From Hibiscus mutabilis (taxonomy: Eukaryota > Streptophyta > Magnoliopsida > Malvales > Malvaceae), in the NCBI GenBank assembly GCA_019671005.1, contig CM033744.1, forward strand, positions 14,872,128 to 14,936,127: a DNA stretch of 64,000 nt, read 5' to 3'. A model generated the notes under the pieces. It was not told the origin of the DNA. It saw nothing but the letters and a program-made list of their open reading frames with translations, and did no database searches. The translations under genes were made by a program, and so were the position numbers. Below are positions 45,487-58,058 of this stretch, one piece after another; position 1 is the first letter of the stretch, and each line of letters starts with the position of its first letter.

Positions 45487-46545
45487 CCATGCTTCAATCC
45501 CAAAGCATTACAAACAAGGTTCAACACATGAACTTTCTCATATTTTGGCATTTATGGTGACCCGGATAGACTACCTCTATCCTATACACATATCAGATGC
45601 ACAGATATCTCATACCATTCCTAGTTAAACAACATGACATCCCAAACCTTGCCTAGTTAAACTGCAAGATTTGACACCCTCGCCTAGTTAAACCGCAAGA
45701 TCCCACCCTTGCCTAGTTAAACCGTAAGTATACCGACCTTGCCTAGTTAACCCGCAAGATCACCATCAATTTCAGTTGCCTAGTTAAACCATAAATCCCC
45801 AAATGAGGTCCCCAACAGTCCGAGTGGCCTTTTTACACCGCCATACCTCAAGGACCCATGGCCACGATCGATTTTCTTCATATTTTATATTGTACTTTTA
45901 ATCCTATGACATGCCAACTATATCTGATTGTTTTCTCACCTTGTCACATAGCCAATATATCTTTTACAAATCCATTTACTTACTGTTTTACAATGCATTT
46001 CATAAAACACCACATATACAAATCTCATTGCCAATGCAATAACACCAGTCTCAACCGAAATGAAAACCAATGCTCAATAGCATTTAATATACTTCCAAAC
46101 CCCTGCATATGTACTCAAAATCATGCATTACCAGTAAGTAAATCATTCCATGTTTGTCACCAAAACATGCAAACATCATGCTCATATCTAAGCTAATATT
46201 CAAGAGCAAAATAAGGGAAACTTACTTCCGAGCTTAGGTAAGTGTCTCACGCTTACCCTAAACTCCCAACAACCTTTACAAACCTTTGTAAAGCATTTAA
46301 AACTGGTTTTCACTCACCGATACGCCTCACCTTCCTTGCCAACGCGAATCAAGCTCCCAGCAAGCCACCAAACAACGCCAAGCTTTGTTACCTTGACTAT
46401 TCCCTATTTTCAACACATAAAACCAGAGGATAAATGCATTAAAATGCATTCAAACCATTTCCTAACAACAATCTCCCACAACTCCCAGTTGCCCCACTCA
46501 AAAGCCATCTGAAACATATTGAAATCATCATCAAACATTTTCAAA
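45487..46545 (-). repeat. Inverted fragment of the same long LTR, with tandem 28-30-bp repeats
   Basis: The reverse complement matches the middle of the plus-strand LTR (about 49220-50290), for example the TTTTATGTG and GAGCTCAATTCGCGTAGGC region. Six copies of a cttgcctagttaaaccgcaag unit lie at 45613-45805. Its left edge is the insertion point of the 39117-45486 element and its right edge abuts pol of the plus-strand element. Confidence 0.8.
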
Positions 46546-48160
46546 GATGGTTAGAGTTGCTTAAGGATTATGACTTGACGATCGAGTATCATCCTGGAAA
46601 AGCTAATGTGGTTGCGGATGCGTTGAGTCGTAAGGTTGTGATTGTGCTTAGGGCTATGTTTGCGAGGTTGAGTGTGACACGGGAAGGTGGATTGTTGGCT
46701 GAGTTGCAAGTTAAGCCTACATTGTCACAGCTGATTAAAGCTAAGCAACCGTTTGATGATTCCTTGGTTGAGCATGTTAAGGATATATCAGAGGGTTATC
46801 TGACGGATTTTTATTTTGATGATGATGGAGTTTTGTGTTTCGAGGGTTGAATAGTGGTGCAGGATGATCTGAAGTTGAGGCACACTGTTTTGACGGAGGC
46901 ACATTCTAGTCCTTTTTCCTATGCATCCCGGTAGTGTTAAGATGTATCATGGATTGAAAGAAGTGTACTACTGGGTTGGTTTGAAAAAAAGATGTGGCTG
47001 AGTTTGTTTCTAAGTTCATGGTGTGTCAGCGGGTCAAGGCTGAACATCAGTTTCCATCCGGGTTGTTGCAATCGTTGAGAATTTTGGAATAGAAGTGGGA
47101 GAGAATCACCATGGATTTTGTGTTAGGGTTACCTTGGACACCAGCTAAAAAGGATTCCATTTGGGTGATTATGGATCGGTTTACGAAGTGTGCACATTTT
47201 CTGCCACTACATACGACGGATACCTTGGACAAACTGGCTGACTTGTACATTTCTGAGATCGTGCGTTTGCACGGGGTACCTAAGTCCATTATTTTGGATA
47301 GAGATCCAAGGTTTACAGCAAGGTTTTGGGTTAGTTTGCATCGGGCTTTGGGTACGAGGTTGAATTTCAGCACTGCGTATCATTCTCAGTCTGATAGTCA
47401 ATCTGAGCGGGTTATCTAGGTTTTGGAGGATATGCTGAGATGTTGCATTATTGAGTTTCAAGGAACCTAGTAGAAGCACTTACCTTTGGTTGAGTTTGCG
47501 TATAACAACAGTTACCAAGCGAGTATACAGATGGCACCGTATGAGGCATTGTATGGCTGGAGGTGTTGTACACCTTTGTGTTAGGCTAAGGTAGGGGAAA
47601 AACATATTTCCTTACCGGATGTGTTGAAAGACACGGTGAGAAGGTAAAGCTTGTGTGTGATCGCTTGAAAGCGGCTGTAGATCAGCATAAATCTTACGCG
47701 GATTTGAAGCTTAGGGAAATTGAATATGCGGTGGGGCGATCGTGTATTCTTGAAAGTATCACCGTGGAAAAAGGTGATGCAGTTTAGACATAAGGGTAAG
47801 CTTAGTCCGAGGTTTATTGGACCATACGAGGTTGTTGAGCGTGTTGGTCCTGTGGCTTATCAGTTGAGGTTGTCTCCCGAGTTGGAGAAAATACATGATG
47901 TGTTCTATGTATATATGTTGCGGAGGTATCGGTCGGATCCCTCGCATGTTATGCCGATGGAGCATATTGAGTTGAGGCTAAATTTATCCTATGATGAGGA
48001 ACTGGTGTAAATCCTTGATTCCAATAGCAAAGTTCTCCTGGCAAGACGATTGAGCTTGTTAAGGTCTTGTGGCGATATCGTGGTGTTTAGGAAGCCACGT
48101 GGGAAAGCAAGGCAGACATGTTGGAGCAATTTCTGCATTTGTTTCCTCCTGGTAAATTTT
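46546..48160 (+). pseudogene. RNase H end and integrase (Ty3), broken
   Basis: KDYDLTIEYHPGKANVVADA (near 46560-46620) ends RNase H. The linker follows to about 46850, where a TGA stops the frame. The zinc domain (46900-47050) is frameshifted. The DDE core is well preserved at 47111-47419: MDFVLGLPWTPAKKDSIWVI, ISEIVRLHGVPKS, DRDPRFTARFWVSLH and YHSQSDSQSERVI, then a TAG. The C-terminal part (47720-48010) carries VGPVAYQLRLSPELEKIHDV and a chromodomain-like VKVLWRYRGV near 48060. Integrase would insert the cDNA. At least five breaks make it inactive. Confidence 0.85.
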
Positions 48161-48190
48161 GAGGATGAAATTTCTTAAGTGTGGGAGAGT

Positions 48191-51100
48191 TGTAACACCC
48201 CGGTTTGGGCTTAGATGTTTTAAGGGTCGGTACGAATGTTCGGTGGACCGGTATTAGAGATTCGAGTCGGTTTCAGAATTAAATCGAATTAAATATTTTT
48301 GAAGGTGATAAAATTGTGGAAAAATATTCTAAAATCATTATTAAATATATTAATGATTATGGTATAGTCAATTTTGGAAAAAGAGTTTTAGAAATCGGAC
48401 ATTTTGGACTAGTGACCAAAATGCAAACTTTGAAAACTATTTTAGTGGTTGTTTTGTAAAGAGTCAAAACTTTGAATCTTTAAGGAGCTAATTGCCAAAA
48501 AGTCTAATATTAGACTTTATCCATTAATTGGCTATTTTTAAAGTGTTTTGGAAAATATAAATAGGTTGGGGAGAATTAATTTATGATTTAAAGCTTTAAA
48601 ACAAAAATCATGTAACTAACTTTCTCAAAATATTTTCTCTCAAAATCTCTCCAGCCAAACATCATTTTTTTCTTCTAAATCTTCAGGTAAACTGTTCTTT
48701 TCTTAAATCTTTTGTTTGTAAATGATTCTTTGTTGTTAGTTTACCAAAACCTTATTGTTTTAACTTTGTTTTCTTATGTAAATCATCCAATTAAGGGAGA
48801 AAGCATCCATTATAGGTAAGGTTCGTTCTCCTCCTCTAATGAAAGGTTCTTGACTGAAATTCCTAAGTTGTTGACTCTTTACAATTGTTTTATAATGTGT
48901 TTTGATAGTTTAATTGAGGAAAATCGGTTTAATTGTGTTTTGATTGATGAGATTTGTGGATCTTCGTACTTGTTCTGTTTTACTGGGATTTTGATCAGAT
49001 TAGATCATGATTTTGATGTTTAATTGAGTTAATAACTTGGTTTTAACATTGTAATCCCGAAACAAGTTGAATCTTTAATGTTTAAGGCTGTTAATCAAGG
49101 GTTTTTGGGGTGATAGTTGAGTTTAATCATTGCTGAAAGTAAAAGGATATTGAGAAAGGTTTTTTAGATGTTAATTGATGGTGTTTAATGGGTTGAATCG
49201 TTATATTATGGCTGGGTTGGGTTTCGGAAGTGTTTGAGGATATTTTCGATATGTTTCAGATGGTTTTTGATTGGGCAACTTAAGAGTTGAGGGTAATTGC
49301 TTGTTGGCAATGGTTTGAATGCATAATGATGCATTTGCCCTCTGGTTTTATGTGATTAAAACACGGGATAATCAAGGCAATGAAACTTGACGTTGTTTGT
49401 TGCTTGCCGGGAGCTCAATTCGCGTAGGCGAGCAAAGCGAGGTGTATCGGTGAGTGGAAACTGGTTTAAACGCCTTTAAGAGGTTTAATAAAGGTTGTTG
49501 GGAGTTTAGGATAAGTTTGAAACACTTACCTAAGCTCGGAAGTAAGTTTTCCCTCTTTTGCTCTTTAATATCGGTTCAGATATGAGCATGTGTAATTCAT
49601 GTTTTGGTCGTAAACATGGTTTGATTTACTTACTAGAAATGCATGATTTTAAGTACATATGCAGGGGTTTAAAAGTATAAGAATTGCTAGTGAGCATTGA
49701 TTTTTATTCAGGTCGAGAATGGTGTTATTGCTTCGGCAATGTGATTTGCATATGTGGTAATTTCACATTATACATTGTAAAACAGTGAGTAAATGGTTTT
49801 GTAAATGATATATTGGCTATGTGACATGATGAGAAAACATTCAGATATAGTTGGCATGCCAGGATGAAGTGCACTATAATATGCTATAAATCGATCGTGG
49901 TTAAGAGTCCTTGAGGAAATTAATCGGCTACTCGGATTACAATGTTGTCATTTGGGTTGAGCGGTCGGTTCCCCTTGTTGATGTTAAGCTTGCGGTCGAC
50001 AAGGATGTTATATCTTGCGATCAGCAAGGGTGTTATATCTTGCGGTCGGCAAGGGTGTTATATCATGTGGTTGGCATGGTGTGGGTTATGGTAGTGGTCG
50101 ACTGCCATGAGAGATTCGTATATCCAAATTGTAAGGTTAACGGTCGGTTAACTAAGGATTAGCAGTCGGCTAAACGAGGATAGTGGTCGACTATTCAAGG
50201 ATAGAGGTCGTCTATCTGGGGTCACTATAAATGCCAATATATGCAAGTTCATGTGTTGAACCTACTTTTTAATGCTTTGGGATTTAAGCATGGTTTTGTA
50301 ATTTAATGCTTTAGGATTTAAGCATGTGGTTTGTAAAGGTTTTTGCATATGATCGATATGCATGTTTGATTTGGAATCATTGGAATTGCTTAGGTCGTAA
50401 GCATGAATTGAAAACAAGTGTTTAGTTTTCAAGGGTTATATCACATCATTGTTTTAAGAGAATCTTCACTAAACATGTGTGCTTACGCTCTCTTTTTTCT
50501 AATGATGTAGAGCATTGAAGTTTGGGGGCTGCAAAGGCAAGGTTTAAAGTTATCCAAGACAGGGACTACTTTGAGTATGAACTCGGTTTATTTTTTTGGT
50601 TAATAAGGCAATGTGTTCGCCATATTTTGGGGATTTGCAATTCTATTTTCCCATGGTTTTTAAGCATGTTATGTGCTGGATTGTAAGGCTGATTTGATGC
50701 TGATATGTTGGTTGATGATCTTTGATTTTTGTTGAGATTAGGTGGTTGCATAGAAATGCATCTAGTTAACCTTTGATGGTTGCCATGTTTTGATGACTCA
50801 AGCAAGTTTGTTTTGATGCTTTAAATGTGTGAGCATGATGAGTATGCCTTGAAAGTGCCTAATGTGAGTTTTGGTTGTTTGGTAGAATGATATTCGGAAG
50901 CATGCCTATATAATATCTTGGGAAGTATGAATGCCATGTGATGTTGTTGATTCGGTGAAGTTTTGGTTAGGAAAGTATCCTTGTGATGTTGTATAAGTTT
51001 TTGAAGCATGTTAGAGCGTTTTGGTTATCATTAAAGAATGCTTAAACAAGAAATTGGGACATTACAGGTCCAGGCGTACCGGTACGGGTGTCCCTGTTTT

Positions 51101-51758
51101 GTACGAATAAGCTATTTTAGGCTTAGTATACCGGTACACGGGCAAGCATTTTGGTACGAGCCTAGGCAAATTTGGCTAGCATTTCGATACTCGAGAGGGT
51201 GTTTCAATATGTACATGGATTTTATAAAAGGCGTTTCGATACGAGAGGCGTATCGAAACATATTTCAACTACTAGAATCTAAGTTTTGGAAATTATTGAG
51301 GCGTACTGAAACACCTACATGCGTACCGATAGGGGCTTCAGTTATTTCAGTTATTGGAATATTTGGAAGTTTTTGTTTCTTTCATTTTGGTCCCTAAATT
51401 TTGTAAATGCAATTGTATGAGATTAGATTATCGTTTTGACCTGAAATTTGACATGTAAGCATGTAATTGGACTAATTGAGGATTGGTAACTTTAATTTAA
51501 ATTTTGGTCCTTTATTTTATCAAATTTGCATTTTAGTCCCTAAAATGTATGTTATGCAATTGGTTGCCTTTTCGTGGTCCGATTTCTTTGTAATTTCACC
51601 CGATGCAAGTATGTACACATGAGAATAATAATATGCATCTAGAAAAGATAAAAAGAAAAATGGACCAGTTTTCGTAATCTTTCCCCGGTTTACTTCGACA
51701 AACCTAATGTAGTTCTCTCGGTTCGGTCGAGCATCTAGGCCGGGTCGAGGGGGTGACA
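48191..51758 (+). repeat. 3' LTR of the plus-strand long-LTR element (3568 bp)
   Basis: It starts TGTAACACCCCGG and ends GAGGGGGTGACA. TATAAATAGG at 48556-48565 is a likely TATA box. Repeats of a cttgcggtcggcaagggtgttatat type fill about 49975-50220. The decamer cluster B lies at 51075-51330, about 430-680 bp from the 3' end. The right flank is ccatg. Confidence 0.9.
51075..51335. repeat. Decamer cluster B (GTAYCGRTAC-like)
   Basis: gtaccggtac at 51075, ataccggtac near 51128, then diverged forms (tttcgatac, cgtatcgaaac, cgtaccgatag). It sits at the same relative LTR position as cluster A. Confidence 0.8.
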
Positions 51759-54319
51759 CCATGGAGGAAACCACTTGATTGGTTGTGTGTGAGGTGGATA
51801 AAGTAATTAAAATAAGGTTACCTTTGACTAAGGGAAATCTTTGGATAAAAATAGGAATGCTTGGAGAGCTTAAGAAACATTTACGTAGCAATCACCGAGA
51901 CCTCCTTGCTATTTCCTTCATCTTTTCTTTAAGAGAAAGCAAGCACCTTTATTGTCATCCCCTACCTCTAGCTCAAGCAAGCACCTCTCTCGTTTATGCA
52001 AGATTTCATTGATTTCTCTATACTGTTAGATAGCTCTTGAATCGGTAAGTTTAAACCCTCAATCAATTTCATGATTCCATGAACCATTGAAGTTTAATTC
52101 CAAGATTTAAGTCATGCAGGCCATAGTTGAACCCATGCTTTTAAAGCATAAATCCATAGAATTCTTATTGGCTTAAAGTTCTTCTAAGTTCAAGAAGTGA
52201 TTTTAAATCAATAAGTATCGATTCTAATATCTTCCCTTTGTTTACCTAGCTTGAGAGTTGGAGAAGGAAGGTCCATCATCCCCTTCAAAAGATAGGAACA
52301 AAGGAGTAGTAATTCGAGAGCCATAGAAGCTTCGGAGTTCAAGTTGAGTGTAGTAGGAGTCTCGGGAATAGGCTAGGTGCCTTTCCTGAATCCTTGAATA
52401 TTGTTTATTGCATTGCTAACTTTGTGTATTAAGGTTATTGCATAAGATCATTGTTGATGGCTATTTTGGTAAGTATTGGTAAGCATTGCATTGAATTATT
52501 GTCCGTAACATTGTTATTATAGTCATTGAAATTATTGATATTGCTTATTGATATTTAAACATGATTATTGAATTATTGCTATTGATCCATTGCCATAGAA
52601 ATTATTGTTATCGGACTATTGATATTGAACCTTGGATTCGAGTAGTATTAGATACAATTGGCATGCCATAGAATTCATGAGCTCATTGGTACGGGTAGAC
52701 TACGGCCTTTATTGTGGTGCGGCGGAGGGATGTTTGTTATGGTCATATTTCTGCGGCAGAGGGATGACTAGACCACTGTTGATTATGGTGCAGAGTAGGA
52801 ATTTGTCTATCCATATACCGTGAATTGATCCAAGGAAAAGCTTATTGTTATACAAGATGAAATGTTATCGTTATTGTTAATTTATTACCTGTTGTTGGTA
52901 TATTGACTCTTGATCATACCTAAATTACCATTGAAACTACATGTCATTATTTTATTGCCATAGCCAATATGGAAGCATGCTAGATTGCATTCTATGTTTA
53001 TTTCATTGTCTATGACTACCTCACTAGGCAAAGTATGCCTAATGCATTCACCTTCCATGCATTTCAAGTTAAGAAGTTTTGAGATCAAGATCAGGGCCAA
53101 AGAAGGTTTTTGGACAAGTTACTACGTTGATAAAGTAAAGTATATCAACTTTATAGACTCCTAGTATGGTGGCATAAGTGTTGCATACGTCAATTTTACT
53201 CTTTTTGGTATATATGTATTATGGTTGGCTTGTAAGGCTTAAACTTGGCTTGATAAAAGTGGTTAAAAAGGGTTTAAAATATGCATATTGGGCTAAAAAG
53301 TGGAAAACTAGGTAAATGGATTCAAAATGCTTTGAGATTTTGCATGCTATTAGAAATGGCTATTAGTAAATTACTGGTAAAATTTCATTGCATTTGGACT
53401 TCATTTGATGGGTTAAAATTGATTAAAACTAGATAAAATCTGTCATAACAGACCAGGGCATACTGATACGGGTGATGGCATATCGGTGCGGTCTTGTATA
53501 TTTGGACTAAGTCAACATTGGTCAAAGTGGCGTACCGATACTGTACAGTGCATATCAGTACAGATTTTGGTAACTAGAATTTCACTGTAGCACCGTAATG
53601 ATACGGATAGGGAGTGTATCAGTAAGGTATATCGAACCTGAATAAAAATGGAATTGTTGGTTACGCGTATCGATACATAGTATCGGTACGGGCTTAACTG
53701 TTTTAACGGTCATAGAGGGCGTACCGAAATGGCATAGTCGTACCGGTACGGTAAAATGTTACGGGAATCCTTTAATATTGAGAATAAGCTTAGCGTATCG
53801 ATACGACAGGAACCATATCGATCCGACCCTTCTATCCATAACTGAATTACCGAACTTTGCTAAGCCGTATCGATACGGTCATAAGGCGTATCTGATGGTT
53901 AGTTAATCTTGTTAAATGTGATTAAAATGAATTCTTAGACTTTTACAGATTGGTCTGGTAATAATGAAAGACAAAAATTGGATAGGTAAATGATCTCTGA
54001 ATACACTGAAACTTTACAGTATTATTGTTTATAGGTTTAATTTCAGGTTGGTAAAAAGAATTCCGTTAAAGAACTGGTAATTTGTAAAAATTATGTAACA
54101 GTCCCTAAGGATTGTAAAAGTTTAAAATTGGTCCAGAAACTAGTAAGACTAATTATGTATCAATCCTGAGACCCTAACTTGACGTTATTACGTCGCATGA
54201 CACACGGAACCTTAAACGTTTCATAAAATAATGTATAAAACACTGTACCGAACACTGAATTACCTTCCGGTAACATACTCTGACCCGGTTCCCTACCAGG
54301 TCGGAAAGGGGGTGTTACA
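51759..54319 (+). repeat. 3' part of another long LTR, plus orientation
   Basis: It ends GGTCGGAAAGGGGGTGTTACA-like at 54319 (last bases gggggtgttaca), the usual 3' end of this type of LTR, but its start is missing. The element at 46546-51758 was apparently inserted into it. Different in sequence from 48191-51758. It contains decamer cluster C. Confidence 0.7.
53470..53890. repeat. Decamer cluster C (GTAYCGRTAC-like)
   Basis: Sites include gtaccgatac at 53532, gtatcgatac at 53667, 53794 and 53867, gtatcggtac at 53680 and gtaccggtac at 53740, plus several one-mismatch forms. It is 430-850 bp before the LTR end at 54319. Confidence 0.88.
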
Positions 54320-55133
54320 CGTAGCTGGGCTCACAGGGCTCTAGATTCAACTCACTCCACAACCACACAACACAACCCAGTCCTTTACCTCTTCACTTTA
54401 GATCAGAAGTTAGGATTCTTGACCCTAACTGACGGCGAAGGCTGAGCAACAACGCAGCGACAGAGGTGGCAAAGCAAGGCGATAGTTGATCCGATGAAGA
54501 CGGTGCGAATGAAACACATAGACTCTCAAATCAAAATCCACAACTCAAAAATCGCCAATTAAAATCAAAACATGAATCTGATGCTTACCCAACCAAGATC
54601 GAACGGGATAAGGCACGGTGGAAGAATAGCGACGGACAACCTCGGATGAAAAAATGAACGATTTCACTCCGTTCTTTCACTAACAACGGCGGGCAAGAGA
54701 AGCTACTTGGTTGGGGTTCGATCGTAGTGAAGAGGGGAACACCGAGATGGGTGTGGTGCAGCATACAACCGGCAGTGAGGGCCCGATCAGAACTTGGATC
54801 AGAACACGATAGTGATGGGTTTATTTTGGTACATGAAAGGAGGGGGAAAGAGTGGCTGATGGTATATGGCAGATGAAGAGACTATGGATAAAAAAGATGG
54901 TTAAATACTATGCTCAAAAGGGTTAAATCACAAGGGTATGAACTTATCTGATTTACATATTAGCTCCAAAGTTTTGATTTTGATCAATAAGGTCATTGAA
55001 ATATGGTTTAAGCCCAATTAATACCTAAATTCAAATTAGGGTTTTGAACCAGAAATTTCCAAATTCTAGGGTTCTAAATTAGGGATTTTTAAAATTTAGG
55101 GTTTTTAAATTAGGGGTATTTTGGGGTATTACA
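54320..55133 (-). repeat. 5' part of an LTR, minus orientation, inserted in gag
   Basis: The minus strand starts TGTAATACCCCAAAATACCCC at 55133 (trimmed) and continues as LTR-like sequence to 54320, where the plus-strand LTR end abuts. It interrupts the gag of the short-LTR element; the right flank is tccat. Its other end is not visible. Confidence 0.6.
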
Positions 55134-55138
55134 TCCAT

Positions 55139-55730
55139 CTTCTAGCATTTTCACCATCAAATGTTTGTAACTCGATTTTAGGTCTAGGAACAAAGGTATT
55201 AGACCTATTCAAGACATTTCTTTCTCATGTTTCAGTCTCTTTACCTAAGGAAGGTTCCTCTTTTATAGTTACTCCCCTTGTCTTAAACTGAGGTGAGTTG
55301 TTGAGAACACTATGTTGGCCCATATTCTTTTGATTTAAACTAGTAGGAACAAGTTTTGGGGCCAATATTTCAGGCTCTTCAGTATTAAATGATTACTTTT
55401 CACGTTCATCAATCATAGTTATATGTAAAGGGATCATACCTCCACTTCATTGGCATCTTTCTGATGTACTCCCAGGAATTAGGAGTTCCACCTCATCAGC
55501 CCCTTTGATAGAAAGCTCAATATTCTTTGTAAGGATCCTCTGTTTTCTTCTAATGCTACTTCCAGTACTTCTATCCTTTACTCCATATTACTCTAAGGTA
55601 TTGGAGACTCATTATCATATTTGGTTGCAGGTGTTTGGTCTGGTGGCACCACTATTTTCTCTGTACTAAGTCATTCTTTGCAATTTCTTCGACCTTCCTA
55701 GCTTCAAAGATGGATCAAGATTGGATCTGA
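55139..55730 (-). pseudogene. gag N-terminal part of the nested short-LTR element
   Basis: On the minus strand the region after the 5' LTR encodes MEVLEVALEENRGSLQRILS, then a variable part, then NTFVPRPKIELQTFDGENAR, the hallmark that opens the capsid of many plant Ty3 gags. It breaks off at 55138 where the LTR at 54320-55133 is inserted. A few TAG/TGA stops interrupt it. Confidence 0.65.
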
Positions 55731-55739
55731 TTACCAATT

Positions 55740-56199
55740 TGTCATGAACTACCGTGGAAATCAAGGATTTTTTAGTAAAAATGATTCAAAAATAAAGAGA
55801 AAGTTTGGGTTGAGAGAATTCAGAAATTCATTGATATTTTCGATAATGATTTGTACAACATTCTCTTACAATTTTTTATAGTATTAGCAAATGAAATGAA
55901 AACATCTGTAATAAAAACAACAAAGCAAAATAACGACAATGATATCTTCACGGGTTTATTAATCCACCAAATCTACATTGGGCTTCCTCTGCTTTAGGCT
56001 TGTTTCCTCAAATGGCCGAATATCAGGTTCCAACCTAGTGCCTTCATTAAACTGAATGATGTCATTCTGTGAGTCAACTTCAATAAGGCATTGCCTTGTC
56101 GATACCTCAGTTTCGTCTCCCACTTTCCCCATTCGAGCTAAAATCCCTAATTCTATTTTCTTCTTTGAAATCCCTAGCTACCCGACCATGTCCATAACA
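55740..56199 (-). repeat. 5' LTR of the nested short-LTR element
   Basis: The plus strand reads tgtcatgaactaccgtgg to gaccatgtccataaca, the match of 29909-30370. Left of it (55727-55739) the minus strand has AATTGGTAATCAG, a primer site of tRNA-Met type with one extra A. The right flank is agtta. Confidence 0.85.
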
Positions 56200-56204
56200 A
56201 GTTA

Positions 56205-58058
56205 GAGTCGCCCCAACAAAATGCGGCGCCAACAACCCAGTGCATGATATAGCCAAACAAAAGCCAATAAAAAATTACAACAACCGCAACACATCAAGAA
56301 TCCAAGACCAAAAAATATCAGAATTGAAAACATCCTTTAACAAAAATTACAAAAACCGCGACTCAAGGAGAACGAAAGCAACATGAAAATTGTATCAAAG
56401 CACTATGAACCTTCCAATAGCTCCAATCATTCCTAATTTTACAGTCGCCTTATAATTTTTCAAACTCCAATTGAACTATATCATTAATAATATCCTCTTC
56501 ATCACCAATCACCCTCAAACCTAAACTTTTACCTAATTACAGTGCTTCCTTAGCCTCTTTCAATAACACCTTATTATGATTCCTGCAATCAGAATCAAAT
56601 AGGGATTCAATAAGTAGGGACTTCACCTTTTGATCACTTGAAATTCTTTTGCTTGGTTTGAAAACGGTTTTTGATAAATCAGAATTATAATTTTAGGTTT
56701 TGCGTTTGAAATTCCATATTGGTGACTTCAAAAGCATTTTGAAATCCAATAATTGTAAAAGTTGAAAATTCCAGGTTTTGCATTTGAAGAGGGTTTTTAA
56801 GCCTAAATTATAGTTTTAACAGTGTCTTTATTAAACAATTATTTGTCGGTTTCAAAATTTTATATCTAATCATGCCAATTTTTTTGATAAAAATTATTTT
56901 AAATTTCATATATTTTTCATAAAACATGTACAATCATTACAAATTAATTTTTCATGTTTTTATCATATTTTATGTTGATGCATTCATATATTACAATATT
57001 AAATGATTTAAACATCATTTGAATATATATTTTCATTAGCTTAAATATGTCTAAAATAAGCATTTGCCTTCTCAAAATCACAATTTTATAGTAACATTAA
57101 ACCCTTCAATCTAAAACCAAAACTTTCAAAATCATTTTTCACTATACTTTTTAAAAACAATATTAAACTAGCCATAGATAATTCCTATTAAATAATTATT
57201 TTGACTTAGTAATTGTCAAATTAATTTCCTGAGATTTGAAAATGTTGAGTTTGATGACAATTCTATCTTTCTCTGACTTTTCATTCTCTGAAATTTGACA
57301 AATTTCATGTGGTTGTAATTTATTAAAAGCTGTTTACACATACATTTGAATTCTACGAAACACAAACCTTTAACATATTCTATATGTTTGTGTTGAGAGC
57401 AATTTGAGATTGAGGTTGTTATGGTGACTTTTGACGGTTCATCACTTCTGATTTGGACGTAGAGTCATTGGAGACGGTGGTCGGAGTAGGGACAATTGGC
57501 TAACAACCTTTAATGGCAAGTGTCAAGTTTATGACTGATGGATTGACATCTTTGACTTGTTAGCCTAATATGTAGGTTTCGTGTCAGACAGTGAACCTAT
57601 TGACTGGTGAGGAAGTGGATTTGATTTTAGTCTTATCATGATGACCATCATCTAGAGGATATGATGAGGTAGGCTCCGAATAGACACTTGTGCCTTTCTA
57701 GGAAAACTTCTAGAGGATCTTAGTGTGGAATATTTCAAGTTGTGGAAATGTTTTATGAGATGTTGAATGTCTTCTGTTACGGGGGAATTAGTATCAAAGG
57801 ACGTGAGGTACAACAACTTGTAATTTGTTAAAAGCTTTTTACGCTTACTTTCAAATTCTATGATATGGGTTAAAAATGATTTATTTTAAACCCTTTTAGA
57901 ATATTTATGTTAATAATCATGTAAAAGATGAAGAGAATGCAAATTCTCTAGATGAAGCTTCAATATCTAAAGCAATACTTGTAACTTTGGTTTGCATTTT
58001 GCGATGATTTATTTTCCACCACAATATAAGTGCAAGCATACACTGTCGACACAAGTAA
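56205..58058. other. AT-rich non-coding DNA, right flank of the nested block
   Basis: No gene, LTR pair or clear transposon is seen in 1.85 kb. A tgcaagcatacactgtcgac motif just before 58059 resembles an Athila-type LTR end but is isolated. Confidence 0.5.

Larger units (their letters stand above)
46546..51758 (+). mobile_element. Plus-strand copy of the long-LTR Ty3 family, 5' truncated
   Basis: It starts inside RNase H, continues through integrase and chromodomain-like tail (to about 48160), a polypurine stretch (AAGTGTGGGAGAGT, 48177-48190) and a 3' LTR (48191-51758). The 5' LTR, gag, protease and RT are absent. The same family as 39117-45486 but opposite orientation. Confidence 0.88.
29909..56199 (-). 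mobile_element. Nested Ty3/gypsy element spanning 26.3 kb (short-LTR, minus strand)
   Basis: Two homologous LTRs of about 460 bp in minus orientation bound this region: 55740-56199 (5') and 29909-30370 (3'). The outer flanks agcta (29904-29908) and agtta (56200-56204) match at 4 of 5 positions, supporting a single insertion. Own parts recognised: primer site near 55727-55739, gag start (55139-55730), the end of RNase H (32990-33085) and integrase (split, 30400-32800). Protease, RT and most of RNase H are missing. The 22 kb between 33086 and 55133 is later insertions. Short LTRs and the integrase style suggest a Reina/CRM-type chromovirus, which is inference. Confidence 0.75.

Noticed and set aside
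45858..46433. Plus-strand ORFs of 63-112 codons
   Set aside because: They lie in the inverted LTR fragment, are AT/C-biased antisense of LTR, and lack motifs.
51038..51397. 119-codon ORF across decamer cluster B
   Set aside because: It runs through repeated CGTACCGGTACG-type sites inside an LTR and has no counterpart in cluster A.
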